Positions 6,452-16,434 are shown, numbered from the stretch's first letter. The stretch is 64,000 nucleotides of DNA from Peptoniphilus raoultii (GCF_900099555.1 NZ_FMWM01000002.1:558001-622000); one strand, 5' to 3'. Notes: generated by a model not told the origin, from the sequence alone. Made by a program: numbers and translations.

Positions 6452-7435
6452 ATGAATACAAAAGATGAAGTTTTAAAAGAATTAGAAGAAAATAGAGAAA
6501 AATATATTTCAGGTCAAGATTTGGCAGATAAACTTTCCCTTTCAAGAACAGCAATTTGGAAGGCTATTAAATCTTTAAAGGAAGAGGGATTTATTATAGA
6601 TTCCCAAACAAAAAAAGGCTATAGATTAGATGCTAATTGTGACAAGCTAACAGAATTTGGAGTGAAAAAAGATTTAATCCCCGAACTTAAGGATATTGAT
6701 ATAAGAATTTATGATGAAATTGATTCAACAAATACTGAAGCCAAAAGACTTTTATATTCTGAAAACATAAGACATTTTACCCTTTTAGCTTCAGATTATC
6801 AGGCGGCTGGCAGGGGAAGAACTGGAAAATCTTTTAAGTCCTATAGGGGAACCGGTCTTTATTATTCCATAATTTTAAGACCCAAGGATAATTTTGATTT
6901 TTCATATTTTGATTTAATTACAGTAAGGTCTGCGGTTTCTGTTGTCAAGGCCATAAAAGATTTAACAGAAAAGGATGCAGCCATAAAATGGGTTAATGAC
7001 ATTTATATTGACGGCAAAAAAGTTTGCGGAATTCTTTCAGAACTTGATGCAGATTTTGAAACGAAGACAGTTTCTTCAATCATTATTGGCATAGGAATTA
7101 ATTTAAAATATCCGGACCATTTAGATGATGACCTAAAAAATATTTTTGGTGCCCTTGACACAAATATTTTAAAAAATCAAATTCTTGCCAAGCTTGTAAA
7201 TGAATTTTACTTAAATTATTACAAGGCTCCTACTGATGAAATATTAAAATATTATAAGGACCATTCTCTAGTCCTAGGAAAAAAAGTAACCTATGAAATA
7301 AATGGAGAAAAGAGAGAAGGTCTTGCTCTTGATGTTAATGACAAGGGAAATTTAATCGTTGAAAGAAATGGAGAAAAGGAAATTTTAAGTTCAGGAGAAG
7401 TTTCTATAAAGGGAGATTTTTTAAATAAAAATTAA
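6452..7435 (+). CDS. birA: Bifunctional biotin operon repressor / biotin-protein ligase
   Basis: This 327-residue protein has an N-terminal winged helix-turn-helix (residues about 1-65, including SGQDLADKLSLSRTAIWKAI). The biotin ligase catalytic core follows, with YDEIDSTN, the GRGRTGKSF adenylate-binding loop and KWVNDIYI, and then a small C-terminal beta domain. It activates biotin with ATP and attaches it to biotin-dependent enzymes in the cytoplasm. The helix-turn-helix implies that it can also repress biotin genes. The ATG at 6452 was chosen over an upstream in-frame codon because GAGAAGTG stands at the right distance and the protein then begins like other BirA proteins. TATAAT at 6424-6429 is the likely -10. 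A hairpin terminator follows at 7459-7500. Confidence 0.95.
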   Translation: MNTKDEVLKELEENREKYISGQDLADKLSLSRTAIWKAIKSLKEEGFIIDSQTKKGYRLDANCDKLTEFGVKKDLIPELKDIDIRIYDEIDSTNTEAKRLLYSENIRHFTLLASDYQAAGRGRTGKSFKSYRGTGLYYSIILRPKDNFDFSYFDLITVRSAVSVVKAIKDLTEKDAAIKWVNDIYIDGKKVCGILSELDADFETKTVSSIIIGIGINLKYPDHLDDDLKNIFGALDTNILKNQILAKLVNEFYLNYYKAPTDEILKYYKDHSLVLGKKVTYEINGEKREGLALDVNDKGNLIVERNGEKEILSSGEVSIKGDFLNKN

Positions 7436-7458
7436 TCTTTCTTACAAAAAACATTAAT

Positions 7459-7500
7459 CCTATAATATTTGAATAATATTAAGCAGATATTATAGGGTTT
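7459..7500 (+). terminator. Terminator after birA
   Basis: CCTATAATAT at 7459-7468 pairs with ATATTATAGG at 7487-7496 around a long loop, followed by GTTTTTA. Confidence 0.65.
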
Positions 7501-7504
7501 TTAT

Positions 7505-7864
7505 TTGCAAAAAATCACTTTTATTATTCAAATTTCAATTTTTATTTCAGAAATTAAAAGAAAAGTTGATTGGGAAATTGGAGGAGTTGGTTTATACCCT
7601 TCTTATGATCCTAATTTAGAACAAGTTCCACGAGATATTTTAAGACATACTACACACACAGGAATTGCTTTTAAAGGAAATGAAATTTATTTGATAGTAA
7701 GTGAACCTTGCAGCATGTCAATTTTTAAACAAAAAGTAATAGCTTTAGGAATTGATGGAGCAATTGCGTTAGACGGCGGAGGATCTACTCAAATGTTTTA
7801 TAAGAATAATTTTGGTATTCACACATCTAGAAAACTTAATAATATTGTTGGAATAAAATCATGA
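7505..7864 (+). pseudogene. Truncated phosphodiester glycosidase (NAGPA domain) remnant
   Basis: The 119-residue frame carries only the C-terminal signature of the NAGPA/DUF2233 family (phosphodiester glycosidases acting on exopolysaccharide or cell-wall sugar phosphodiesters). The family signature is GAIALDGGGSTQMFY at about residues 85-99, with an upstream HTGIAFKGNEIYLI-like strand. Full-length members are two to three times longer and usually exported; no signal peptide or N-terminal half is present here. The only start is a TTG inside the birA terminator with no ribosome-binding site. It is best read as a 3' remnant of a larger gene. Downstream sequence to 8109 is AT-rich and holds only the hairpin at 8006-8034. 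Confidence 0.6.
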
Positions 7865-8005
7865 GATTGTTGCCCATTTGTTGTCATGAAGCAAAATATG
7901 ATATAATAAACAAAAATATAAAAAGTTAAAGAAATATTAAAAATACATGCATATAAATATAAAAAATTATATAGAGATATGTTAAAAAAATTATAGTATA
8001 ATAGA

Positions 8006-8034
8006 AAAAGTCGAAGTTCACAGGGACTTTTTTT
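8006..8034 (+). terminator. Terminator-like hairpin upstream of proS
   Basis: AAAAGTC pairs with GACTTTT around a 12-base loop and is followed by a T run. It could end the remnant transcript or act as a leader hairpin of proS; no T-box motif is present here. Confidence 0.5.
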
Positions 8035-8109
8035 CATTTTTAAATAAATTGTATATATTTTTAAAGGATATTATAATATTTTATATAAGATTTTATGATT
8101 GGAGGATTC

Positions 8110-9822
8110 ATGAGATTATCTAAACTATATATGCCGACACTAAGAGAAGATCCGGCAGATGCCGAAATTGTTTCTCACAAATTTCTTTTGCGTGCCGGAT
8201 TTATAAGAAAAAGTGCCAGTGGTATTTATACATATTTGCCCCTAGGCTATCGTGTTGTAAGAAAAATTGAAAATTTAGTAAGAGAGGTTATGGATGAATT
8301 TGGCAGTCAAGAAATTTTAATGAGTGCAATTCAGCCTCGTGAAATTTGGGAAACTTCTGGCAGATGGGAAAAGTATGGTCCTGAAATGTTTAAGCTAAGA
8401 GATAGACATGACAGAGATTTTTGTCTAGGACCTACAGCAGAAGAATATTTTACGACTCTTGTAAAAGATGAAGTAAATTCTTATAAGGACCTTCCCTTAA
8501 ATCTCTATCAAATTCAAACTAAGTATAGGGATGAAAAGAGGCCGAGATTCGGAATTAATCGTTCAAGAGAATTTTCCATGAAAGATGCCTACACCTTTGA
8601 TGAAAATCCTGAAAAAATGCAGGAAGCCTATATGAATATGTATAAGGCATATGAAAAAGTTTTTGACAAATTAGCTTTAAATTATAAAATTGTTGAAGGT
8701 GACAATGGAGCTATGGGCGGCAGCGGTTCTCATGAATTTATTGCCCTTGCAGATACGGGAGAAGGAGTTATTGCCTTTTCAGAAAGCGGCAAGTATGCAG
8801 CAACAGAAGAAAAAGCGCCAATTTCTTATGACCTTCCTCCAGAGGAAGAAATAAAGGACATTGAAAAAGTCTACACCCCTTCTTGTTCAACAATAGAAGA
8901 CCTTTCCAAGTTTTTAAATATAAGTAAAAAAAGATGTGCCAAGGCCATTGATCTTATGATAGCTGACAAGAGAGTTATAGTATTTATTCCAGGAGATAGG
9001 CAGCTGAATTTAATTAAGCTAGTTTCATTTTTGGGAGTTGCTGAACATAACATTCAAATGATGAGTGATGAAGATATAAAAGCCTGCGATTCCTATCCGG
9101 GTTTTACTGGACCTTATAAGATAAATAAGGATGTAAAAATTATTGTTGATAAAAGCCTAACAAAAATTCAAAATCTTGTTGTTGGTGCCAATGAAAAGGA
9201 CTACCACTATATTAACGTTAATTTTAAAAGGGATTTTGAGGGGGAAATTTGCGATGATCTTCTTCTTGTTGAAGAAGGCGACATAATTCCAGGAACTGAT
9301 GAAAAATATAAATTTGCTAGAGGCATTGAAGTGGGAAATATTTTTAAGCTAGGTACAAAATATTCAAAGGCTTTAAATGCAACCTACTTAGATGAAAATG
9401 GCAAGGCAAATTATTTTTATATGGGGTCTTATGGCATTGGCATTACAAGGTCAGTTGCAGCAATTGTAGAGCAAAATTATGACGAAAATGGAATAATTTG
9501 GCCTCTTGGAGTCGCTCCCTATGAAGCAATAATTACTGTAATAAATCCCAAAAATGAAGATCAATTAAATCTTGGAGAAAAAATTTACAAAGAATTACAA
9601 GATAAAAAAATTGAAGTTTTAATAGATGATAGAGATTTAAGAGCAGGAGTTAAATTTAAGGATAGAGACTTAATTGGCATACCCCTTAGAATAACAGTTG
9701 GTAAAAGAGCTGGAGAAAATATTGTTGAATACTCCCTTAGAAAAGATGGAGAAAAAATAGAAATAAGTTCAGAAGAAGCTATAGATAATATTTTAAGAGA
9801 GGTAGAAAATGGACGACTTTAA
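8110..9822 (+). CDS. proS: Prolyl-tRNA synthetase (bacterial type)
   Basis: This 570-residue class II synthetase charges tRNA-Pro. The domain order is the bacterial one. The catalytic core comes first, with motif 1 near residues 45-70 and motif 2 in the YRDEKRPRFGINRSREF block near 140-160. The inserted YbaK-like editing domain lies at about 225-390. The core then resumes with motif 3 (GSYGIGITRSVAAIVEQ), and the C-terminal anticodon-binding domain ends the protein. Length is standard. The ATG at 8110 was preferred to the one at 8095 because TTGGAGGA lies between them at proper spacing and the protein then begins MRLSKLYMPTLRE, typical for ProS. The stop overlaps the next ORF by 14 bases, suggesting co-transcription. 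Confidence 0.96.
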   Translation: MRLSKLYMPTLREDPADAEIVSHKFLLRAGFIRKSASGIYTYLPLGYRVVRKIENLVREVMDEFGSQEILMSAIQPREIWETSGRWEKYGPEMFKLRDRHDRDFCLGPTAEEYFTTLVKDEVNSYKDLPLNLYQIQTKYRDEKRPRFGINRSREFSMKDAYTFDENPEKMQEAYMNMYKAYEKVFDKLALNYKIVEGDNGAMGGSGSHEFIALADTGEGVIAFSESGKYAATEEKAPISYDLPPEEEIKDIEKVYTPSCSTIEDLSKFLNISKKRCAKAIDLMIADKRVIVFIPGDRQLNLIKLVSFLGVAEHNIQMMSDEDIKACDSYPGFTGPYKINKDVKIIVDKSLTKIQNLVVGANEKDYHYINVNFKRDFEGEICDDLLLVEEGDIIPGTDEKYKFARGIEVGNIFKLGTKYSKALNATYLDENGKANYFYMGSYGIGITRSVAAIVEQNYDENGIIWPLGVAPYEAIITVINPKNEDQLNLGEKIYKELQDKKIEVLIDDRDLRAGVKFKDRDLIGIPLRITVGKRAGENIVEYSLRKDGEKIEISSEEAIDNILREVENGRL

Positions 9823-10030
9823 ATTTGAAATAATTGAACATTACGGCGTTTTGTCTGAAGATGCCAAGGGCTGGACCAAGGAAATAAATAAGGTATCCTT
9901 TGGGGGAAGACCTGGAAAATATGATATAAGGTCTTGGGATCCTGACCACCAAAAAATGTCCAAGGGTATAACCCTAAATGATGAAGAATTTGAAATCTTA
10001 ACAAAGATTATTAAAGATATGGACCTATAA
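9809..10030 (+). CDS. PC4/YdbC-like single-stranded nucleic-acid-binding protein
   Basis: This 73-residue protein matches the bacterial YdbC/PC4 (p15) family. An N-terminal beta region with KGWTKEINKVSFGGRPGKYDIRSW is followed by a C-terminal helix (DEEFEILTKIIKDM). Family members form dimers that bind single-stranded DNA or RNA through the beta sheet; the cellular role is not well established. The gene starts inside the end of proS (14 bp overlap, AGAGAGG in front) and is probably co-transcribed with it. A -10-like TATAAT at 10054-10059 for the next gene follows. Confidence 0.85.
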   Translation: MDDFKFEIIEHYGVLSEDAKGWTKEINKVSFGGRPGKYDIRSWDPDHQKMSKGITLNDEEFEILTKIIKDMDL

Positions 10031-10089
10031 TATATTTTTTAGGCAAAGAATGATATAATTAAACAATTGAGAAGTTTATGGAGGTAAAT

Positions 10090-11487
10090 ATGGAGATTAA
10101 AAAGAAAGAAAATTATACGGTATATTTTGATATTGTATTAAAAGATAAAGATATAAAGGAAGCAGAAGCTGAAGTTTACAAGAAAAATAAAAAGCATTTT
10201 CAAGTGCCAGGCTTTCGTAAGGGTCATGTGCCAAGACAAATGATTGAAAATATCTATGGCAAAGACGTATTTTTAGAAGATGCTATTAATGAAATTCTTC
10301 CTGAAGAATATGAAAAGGCAGTGAAGGAACTTGAACTTGAAGTTGTAGACCAACCAAAAATTGATATTGAAGAAGAAAAGAAAGACGGGGAAGATTTAGT
10401 CGTTAATATTAGTGTTGATGTTAAACCTGATGTAAAACTTTCTGATTACAAAAACCTTGAAATAGAAGATCCTACAATGGAAGTAACTGATGATGTTATT
10501 AATGAAGAAATTGAACAACAAAGAGAAATGAATGCAAGAATTGTAAATGTTTCAGATAGGCCTGCAAAGGAAGGAGACATAGCTAATATTGACTATAAGG
10601 GATCTGTTGACGGAGAATATTTTGCAGGCGGAGAAGATAAAGCTTATGACTTAGAACTTGGATCAGGAGCTTTTATCCCTGGATTTGAAGAACAAGTTAT
10701 TGGTCATAAGGAAGGTGAAGAATTTACAATCGACGTAGATTTTCCTCAAGACTATAGAGATGAAAAATTAAAGGGCAAAAAAGCTCAATTTGAAATTAAA
10801 TTAAATGGAATTTCTTATAAGGAACTTCCAGAAATTGATGATGAATTTGTAAAAGATATTTCAGATTTTGACACTCTTGATGAATATAAAGAAGACATTA
10901 GAAGAATAAAAGAAGAAGAATTTGAAAATAATGCTAAAATGGAAAAACAAAGAAGAATTATAGAAAAATTAGGAGAAGGAGCAGAAGCTGATATTCCTCC
11001 TGCTATGATTGAAAACCAAATTTCAAGCGTTCTTCAAAATTATGAACAAAATCTTAAGGCTCAAGGAATTTCTCTTAATGACTATATAAAGATGACAGGT
11101 TCAACAATGAATAAATTAAGAGATTCTATAAGACCAGGTGCAGAAGAAACAGTTAAAAATGATCTTGCCCTAGAAGCTTTAGTTAAGGCTGAAAAAATAG
11201 AAATTTCTGATAAGGAAGTTGAAGATGAAGTTAATGCAGTTGTTGAAGAATACTTTAAAGATGACAAAGAACATATGGAAAAAATGAGAGAATATATGCT
11301 TGGTCAAAATAAAGAGGCCATTAGAGAAGATCTTGCGAAGAGAAAGGCTGTTGACTTTTTACTTGACAATGCAAAACTTGTAGCTCCATCTGAAGATAAG
11401 AAAAAAGAAGAAAAGGAAAAGGCAGAACTTGCCAAGGAAGAAATAGAAAAAATTATAGAAGACAAGGAAGATAGGGAAGATAAGTAA
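10090..11487 (+). CDS. tig: Trigger factor chaperone / peptidyl-prolyl isomerase
   Basis: This 465-residue ribosome-associated chaperone meets nascent chains at the exit tunnel. The N-terminal ribosome-binding domain holds the signature GFRKGHVPRQ near residue 45. The FKBP-type isomerase domain spans about 150-240 (ANIDYKGSVDGEYFAGG, GFEEQVIGHKEGE). The helical C-terminal substrate cradle follows and ends in an unusually Lys/Glu-rich tail (last 40 residues). The start at 10090 follows GGAGGT; the ATG at 10078 is part of that ribosome-binding site region. It heads the tig-clpP-clpX cluster, an order common in Firmicutes and other bacteria. Confidence 0.95.
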   Translation: MEIKKKENYTVYFDIVLKDKDIKEAEAEVYKKNKKHFQVPGFRKGHVPRQMIENIYGKDVFLEDAINEILPEEYEKAVKELELEVVDQPKIDIEEEKKDGEDLVVNISVDVKPDVKLSDYKNLEIEDPTMEVTDDVINEEIEQQREMNARIVNVSDRPAKEGDIANIDYKGSVDGEYFAGGEDKAYDLELGSGAFIPGFEEQVIGHKEGEEFTIDVDFPQDYRDEKLKGKKAQFEIKLNGISYKELPEIDDEFVKDISDFDTLDEYKEDIRRIKEEEFENNAKMEKQRRIIEKLGEGAEADIPPAMIENQISSVLQNYEQNLKAQGISLNDYIKMTGSTMNKLRDSIRPGAEETVKNDLALEALVKAEKIEISDKEVEDEVNAVVEEYFKDDKEHMEKMREYMLGQNKEAIREDLAKRKAVDFLLDNAKLVAPSEDKKKEEKEKAELAKEEIEKIIEDKEDREDK

Positions 11488-11511
11488 AATAATTAAGGAG
11501 TGGGTGATTAA

Positions 11512-12096
11512 ATGGCATTAGTGCCAATGGTTATTGAACAGACAAATAGAGGGGAAAGATCCTATGATATATATTCAAGACTTCTAAAGGATAGGATTAT
11601 TTTTGCCTCAGGGGAAGTAAATGATGCAATGGCAGATTTAATTGTTGCACAGCTTTTATTCCTAGAATCTGAAGATCCAAATAAGGATATACAGCTTTAT
11701 ATAAATTCACCAGGAGGTAGCGTAAGTGCAGGTCTTGCAATCTATGATACTATGCAATATATTAAACCTGACGTTTCAACTATTTGTATTGGTATGGCAG
11801 CATCAATGGGAGCAATATTACTTGCTGCAGGAGCAAAGGGTAAAAGATTTGCCCTTCCAAATTCTGATGTTATGATTCACCAACCTAGTGGCGGCACTCA
11901 AGGAATGGCAAGTGATATTCAAATTACAGCAGAAAAAATTTTAAAGACTAGAAAATCTTTAAATAAAATTTTAGCTAAGGCAACAGGTCAAAGTTTAGAA
12001 AAAATTGAAAAAGATGTAGATAGAGATTTTTGGCTTGATGCTGAAGAAGCCAAGGTCTATGGTATTATTGATAAAGTTATAGAAACTAGAGAATGA
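11512..12096 (+). CDS. clpP: ATP-dependent Clp protease proteolytic subunit
   Basis: This 194-residue serine protease forms two stacked heptamers and degrades proteins fed by ClpX. The catalytic Ser is S98 in GMAASMGA, the His is H123 in MIHQP, and the Asp lies in the [11 protein letters not shown] block near 172. The short N-terminal propeptide region before the conserved [19 protein letters not shown] block is normal. An AAGGAG site precedes the ATG. It is 24 bp downstream of tig and 7 bp upstream of clpX, so the three are very likely one operon. Confidence 0.97.
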   Translation: MALVPMVIEQTNRGERSYDIYSRLLKDRIIFASGEVNDAMADLIVAQLLFLESEDPNKDIQLYINSPGGSVSAGLAIYDTMQYIKPDVSTICIGMAASMGAILLAAGAKGKRFALPNSDVMIHQPSGGTQGMASDIQITAEKILKTRKSLNKILAKATGQSLEKIEKDVDRDFWLDAEEAKVYGIIDKVIETRE

Positions 12097-12103
12097 GGTT
12101 AAG

Positions 12104-13330
12104 ATGACAAATAGTGATGAAATCTTAAGATGTTCTTTTTGTGGCAAAACTCAAAATCAAGTAAAAAGGTTAATTGCAGGTCCTAATGTTACAATTTGCA
12201 ATGAATGTGTAGATTTATGTAACAATATTTTGTCATCAGAAATTCAAGCAGATGAAATGAAGGACTTTAAATTACCAAAACCCGTTGAAATTAAGAATAT
12301 ATTAGATGATTATGTAGTCAAACAAGATATGGCTAAGAGGGCACTTTCAGTGGCTGTCTATAATCACTATAAGAGAATTAACTCCAAGACCTATGAAAAA
12401 TCGGGAATAGAACTTCAAAAGTCAAATATTTTGATGGTTGGACCAACGGGCAGTGGCAAAACTTTACTTGCTCAAACTTTGGCAAAACTTTTAAATGTGC
12501 CCTTTGCCATTTGTGATGCAACAACTCTTACAGAAGCCGGTTATGTGGGAGAAGATGTTGAAAATATTATTTTAAAATTAATTCAAAATGCCGATTATGA
12601 TATTGAAAGAGCTGAAATGGGTATTATATACATTGATGAAATTGATAAAATTGCAAGAAAATCTGAAAATGTATCAATTACTAGAGATGTATCTGGCGAA
12701 GGAGTTCAGCAGGCTCTTTTAAAAATAATTGAAGGAACAATTGCTAATGTTCCGCCCCAAGGTGGAAGAAAGCATCCAAACCAAGAATTTATTCAAGTTG
12801 ATACTACAAATATTTTATTTATTGTGGGTGGAGCCTTTGATGGCTTAGATAAAATCATTGAAAGAAGAACAATGAAATCCTCTATGGGATTTGAAGCTGA
12901 AATCTATGACAAGAAAACTCAAAATAAAAATATTATTAAAGATGTAGAAACTGAAGATCTATTAAAATTTGGACTGATTCCTGAACTTATAGGAAGGCTG
13001 CCTGTAACCATAACTTTAGAAGAACTTGATGAAGATGCTTTAGTTGAAATTTTGACTAAGCCAAGAAATGCTTTGATTAAACAGTATAAAGAGCTTTTAA
13101 AGTTAGATAATGTGGAACTTAAATTTGAAGATGATGCCTTGAGATATATAGCAAAAAAGGCCATCGAAAAGAAAGCTGGAGCAAGAGGACTTAGGGGAGT
13201 AATTGAAAATACAATTATGAATATTATGTTTGAAGTCCCTTCAAGGGAAGATATTAAAGCAGTAGAAGTTACTAAAGAATCTGTTGAGGGTCTTGAGGCA
13301 CCTAAGCTCATTAAAAAAAAGGCTAATTAA
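12104..13330 (+). CDS. clpX: ATP-dependent Clp protease ATP-binding subunit ClpX
   Basis: This 408-residue AAA+ unfoldase works with ClpP. The N-terminal zinc-binding domain has four cysteines (CSFC at 10-13 and the paired CNEC motif further on, up to about residue 40). The AAA+ module has Walker A GPTGSGKT, Walker [11 protein letters not shown], the sensor motifs and the family loop GGAFDGL. The C-terminal small domain has the [10 protein letters not shown] signature. It recognises tagged or misfolded substrates and threads them into ClpP in the cytoplasm. It is the last gene of the tig-clpP-clpX operon, with a terminator at 13349-13371. Confidence 0.97.
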   Translation: MTNSDEILRCSFCGKTQNQVKRLIAGPNVTICNECVDLCNNILSSEIQADEMKDFKLPKPVEIKNILDDYVVKQDMAKRALSVAVYNHYKRINSKTYEKSGIELQKSNILMVGPTGSGKTLLAQTLAKLLNVPFAICDATTLTEAGYVGEDVENIILKLIQNADYDIERAEMGIIYIDEIDKIARKSENVSITRDVSGEGVQQALLKIIEGTIANVPPQGGRKHPNQEFIQVDTTNILFIVGGAFDGLDKIIERRTMKSSMGFEAEIYDKKTQNKNIIKDVETEDLLKFGLIPELIGRLPVTITLEELDEDALVEILTKPRNALIKQYKELLKLDNVELKFEDDALRYIAKKAIEKKAGARGLRGVIENTIMNIMFEVPSREDIKAVEVTKESVEGLEAPKLIKKKAN

Positions 13331-13348
13331 TAAAAAAGATTTAAGAAG

Positions 13349-13371
13349 ACCTTGCGATGCAAGGTTTTTTT
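13349..13371 (+). terminator. Terminator after clpX
   Basis: ACCTTGC pairs with GCAAGGT around GAT and is followed by seven T. Confidence 0.85.
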
Positions 13372-13451
13372 ATCGCCAAGGGCAAAACTTCCCATACCCA
13401 AATGCGAAACATCATAGTATGATTGGTTCTAAATAATAGAAAAGAGGTTTT

Positions 13452-15782
13452 ATGGAAACAATAAAATTACCCTTAATAGCACTTAGAGATTTAGTTATTT
13501 TTCCTCACATGGTAACTCACTTTGACTGTGGAAGAAGTATTTCAGTTAATGCAGTCGAAACTGCAGAGCTCCATGATTCAAAAGTTTTCTTGGTAGCTCA
13601 AATTGATCCTAGTCTTTTAGATATTAAAATTGATGATATCTATAAAATTGGGACGGTAGCAACAATTAAGCAGATTTTAAAACTGCCTGGCGGAATTGTA
13701 AGAGTTCTTGTTGAGGGAACGGATAGGGCAGAATTATTATCTTTACATGAAAAGGAAGAATATTTTGAAGCCGAGATAAAAGTTTATCCTGAAGACTTAG
13801 ATGATGAAAATACAAATAAGGATATTGAAGCGGCCCTAAGGCTTGCAGAAGAAGATATTTATTCCTATTCAAAACTTGATGAAAAATTAATACCCGGTCT
13901 TTTGGAGTCAGCTGTTGATATGTCGACACCAGGAAGACTTGTGGATACAGCGGCTGGTTATGCCAATTTAAAAACTGAAGACAATCAAAAAATTTTAGAA
14001 ACTATAAATATTTACGACAGACTCGTAAAATTTCACGAAATTATGCAAAACGAAATTGAAGTCCTGTCTATTGAAAAAAATATTGATAAAAAAGTAAAGT
14101 CCAAAATGAATAAACTCCAAAGGGAATATTATTTAAAGGAACAGCTAAAGGTTATTCATAAGGAGCTTGGCGATGATGAGGAAGATGAAGAAACTATAGC
14201 AAGATATAAAAGACTTATATCTGAAAAGAAGCTGCCAGAAGAAGTTAAAAATAAAGCCATAAGAGAAGTTAAAAAACTTGGAAACACAAATTCAGCTTCT
14301 CCTGAGTACACAGTTGGCGTAAATTATTTGGACTGGATTATTGACCTTCCTTGGCTTGAAAGAAAAAATACAATAATAAATTTAAAAAATGCTAGAAAAA
14401 CTTTAGATAGGGATCATTATGGACTAAAAAGTGTAAAGGAAAGAATTTTAGAATTTATTGCTGCCAAAAAATTGTCGGGCAAAAATTCAAGAAGTCCAAT
14501 CCTTTGTCTTGTGGGTCCTCCAGGCGTAGGTAAAACGTCCATTGCAAGGTCTGTTTCAAGTGCTTTAAACCGTGATTTTGTTAGAATGAGCCTTGGAGGA
14601 ATCACTGATGAGGCTGAAATTAGGGGCCATAGAAGAACATATATTGGAGCTTTGCCAGGAAAAATAATTTCATTAATAAAAAAAGCTGGGGCAAATGACC
14701 CTGTATTTTTACTTGATGAAATTGATAAGATAGGAAATTCTTTTAGGGGAGATCCTGCAAGTGCTCTTTTAGAAGTATTAGACCCTGAACAAAATTCTAG
14801 CTTCACAGATAATTATTTGGAGCTGCCCTTTGACTTATCAAATGTATTTTTTATAGCAACTGCAAATACAATAGCAACTATTCCAAGACCACTTCTTGAT
14901 AGAATGGAAGTTATTAGACTTGAGGGCTATACTCCAAATGAAAAATTTAATATAGGAAAAAAATATTTAATTGACAAGCAAACAAAAGAAAATGGCCTTA
15001 ATAAAGATCAAATAAAAATTTCAGATAAAGCTTTAAGTGACATTATTGATTATTATACAAGAGAATCAGGGGTAAGATCACTTGAAAAAGCTATTGCAAA
15101 AATTATGAGAAAGGCCGCCCTTGAAATTGTAGAAGATGGAACTGAAAAAATTTCCATAAGTTCAAGAAATCTTCATGACTATTTAGGGGAAAAGAAATAT
15201 TTAATTGATGAAATTGGAAAAAATGATGAAATAGGAATGGTAAATGGGCTTGCTTGGACAGAAGTAGGAGGGACAACTCTTTCCATTGAAGCAACGATTA
15301 TGGATGGTCAAGGAAAAATAACTTTAACGGGATCTCTAGGTGATGTTATGAAAGAATCTGCCATCGCAGGAATTTCTTATATAGCAACAAATGGAGAAAA
15401 ATATGATGTGGACCCGAATTTCAGAAAAAATAAGGATATTCATATTCACGTGCCGGAGGGAGCAGTTCCAAAAGATGGTCCATCAGCTGGAATTACAATT
15501 ACAACCGCCGTTCTTTCGGCCCTAACAAAAAGAAAAGTTAGAAGGGATATTGCTATGACTGGTGAAATAACTTTAAGGGGCAAGGTCCTTCCCATTGGAG
15601 GCCTTAAGGAAAAACTTTTGGCTGCCGAAAGATTTGGAGTTAAAAAAGTTTTAATTCCCTTTGAAAATAAAAGAGACCTTTTAAACATTGAAGATGATGC
15701 CATAAAAAATCTTGAAATAATCCCCATAAAGGATATGGAAGAAGTGGCGGAAATTGCCTTAGGTGATAAAGATGATAATTAA
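13452..15782 (+). CDS. lon: ATP-dependent Lon protease
   Basis: This 776-residue LonA-type protease has an N-terminal substrate-binding domain (about 1-195) and a coiled helical region. The AAA+ module follows, with Walker A GPPGVGKT near residue 355 and Walker B PVFLLDEIDKI. The C-terminal peptidase domain has the catalytic Ser at about 678 in DGPSAGIT and the paired Lys about 43 residues later in the GLKEKLLAA region. It degrades damaged and regulatory proteins in the cytoplasm. An AAGAGG ribosome-binding site precedes the ATG. No CIRCE or CtsR-like operator was seen in the 120 bp upstream. The stop codon lies within the beginning of the next gene. Confidence 0.96.
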   Translation: METIKLPLIALRDLVIFPHMVTHFDCGRSISVNAVETAELHDSKVFLVAQIDPSLLDIKIDDIYKIGTVATIKQILKLPGGIVRVLVEGTDRAELLSLHEKEEYFEAEIKVYPEDLDDENTNKDIEAALRLAEEDIYSYSKLDEKLIPGLLESAVDMSTPGRLVDTAAGYANLKTEDNQKILETINIYDRLVKFHEIMQNEIEVLSIEKNIDKKVKSKMNKLQREYYLKEQLKVIHKELGDDEEDEETIARYKRLISEKKLPEEVKNKAIREVKKLGNTNSASPEYTVGVNYLDWIIDLPWLERKNTIINLKNARKTLDRDHYGLKSVKERILEFIAAKKLSGKNSRSPILCLVGPPGVGKTSIARSVSSALNRDFVRMSLGGITDEAEIRGHRRTYIGALPGKIISLIKKAGANDPVFLLDEIDKIGNSFRGDPASALLEVLDPEQNSSFTDNYLELPFDLSNVFFIATANTIATIPRPLLDRMEVIRLEGYTPNEKFNIGKKYLIDKQTKENGLNKDQIKISDKALSDIIDYYTRESGVRSLEKAIAKIMRKAALEIVEDGTEKISISSRNLHDYLGEKKYLIDEIGKNDEIGMVNGLAWTEVGGTTLSIEATIMDGQGKITLTGSLGDVMKESAIAGISYIATNGEKYDVDPNFRKNKDIHIHVPEGAVPKDGPSAGITITTAVLSALTKRKVRRDIAMTGEITLRGKVLPIGGLKEKLLAAERFGVKKVLIPFENKRDLLNIEDDAIKNLEIIPIKDMEEVAEIALGDKDDN

Positions 15783-16395
15783 ATCTTCAGATCTTGAAAA
15801 AATTGCCGTTAAAAAAAATCAGTATCCTTCTGAAGAAATATTTGAATTTGCCTTTGCAGGCAGGTCAAATGTTGGCAAATCTTCTTTTATAAATGCCATG
15901 ATTGGTAGAAAAAATTTGGCAAGAACTTCATCATCGCCAGGCAAAACAAGGACTGTAAATTTTTATATGGTTAATTATACTGACAATGCAAAAAAAGAAA
16001 ATAAATTTTTAAGACTTGTGGACTTGCCAGGTTATGGCTATGCAAAAGTTTCAAAAAGTGAAAAGGATTCATGGACAGGAATTATTAATGAATATTTGGA
16101 GTCAAGAGAAAATTTAATTGAGGTTTTTTTAGTAGTGGATTTAAGACATCCCCCTACTGGTCTTGATAAGCAAATGTATCATTATATTTTGGAAAGCGGC
16201 TTTTCAGGTCTTGTAATTGCAACAAAAAAAGATAAGGTTGGGGCAAGTCAAGTCAAAAAAAATCTTGACATAATTGCCAAAGATTTAAAAGTTCCTGCCA
16301 AGGAAAATATAATTTTATTTTCATCAGAAAAAAAAGATGAAGTTGATGATACTTGGTTTATTTTAGATGACATAGTTAAATTTCATAGTAAATAA
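15772..16395 (+). CDS. engB: Ribosome biogenesis GTP-binding protein YsxC/EngB
   Basis: This 207-residue TRAFAC GTPase is needed for assembly of the large ribosomal subunit. The G motifs are visible: G1 GRSNVGKSS, G3 DLPGYGYAKV and G4 TKKDK. The lon-engB pairing is conserved in Bacillus and many other Firmicutes. The ATG at 15772 is preferred to GTG at 15763 because AGGTG sits just before it and proteins of this family begin MIIKSSD or similar. It overlaps the end of lon by 11 bases, so it is translated from the lon transcript. A terminator follows at 16397-16424. Confidence 0.95.
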   Translation: MIIKSSDLEKIAVKKNQYPSEEIFEFAFAGRSNVGKSSFINAMIGRKNLARTSSSPGKTRTVNFYMVNYTDNAKKENKFLRLVDLPGYGYAKVSKSEKDSWTGIINEYLESRENLIEVFLVVDLRHPPTGLDKQMYHYILESGFSGLVIATKKDKVGASQVKKNLDIIAKDLKVPAKENIILFSSEKKDEVDDTWFILDDIVKFHSK

Positions 16396-16396
16396 T

Positions 16397-16426
16397 AAAT
16401 CTCCCATTTTAGGGAGATTTTTTCTT
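16397..16426. terminator. Terminator between engB and the convergent flavoprotein gene
   Basis: AAATCTCCC at 16397-16405 pairs with GGGAGATTT at 16412-16420 and is followed by T on the plus strand. A weaker T-rich flank on the minus strand may let it serve both genes. Confidence 0.8.
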
Positions 16427-16434
16427 ATCTTATT

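Noticed and set aside
7819-8037. 72-codon minus-strand frame upstream of proS
   Set aside because: Extremely AT-rich, Phe/Tyr/Ile-dominated, no ribosome-binding site and it covers the hairpin at 8006-8034.
13372-13451. CIRCE or CtsR operator before lon
   Set aside because: No TTAGCA/TGCTAA pair or GGTCAAA-type repeat occurs in this interval.
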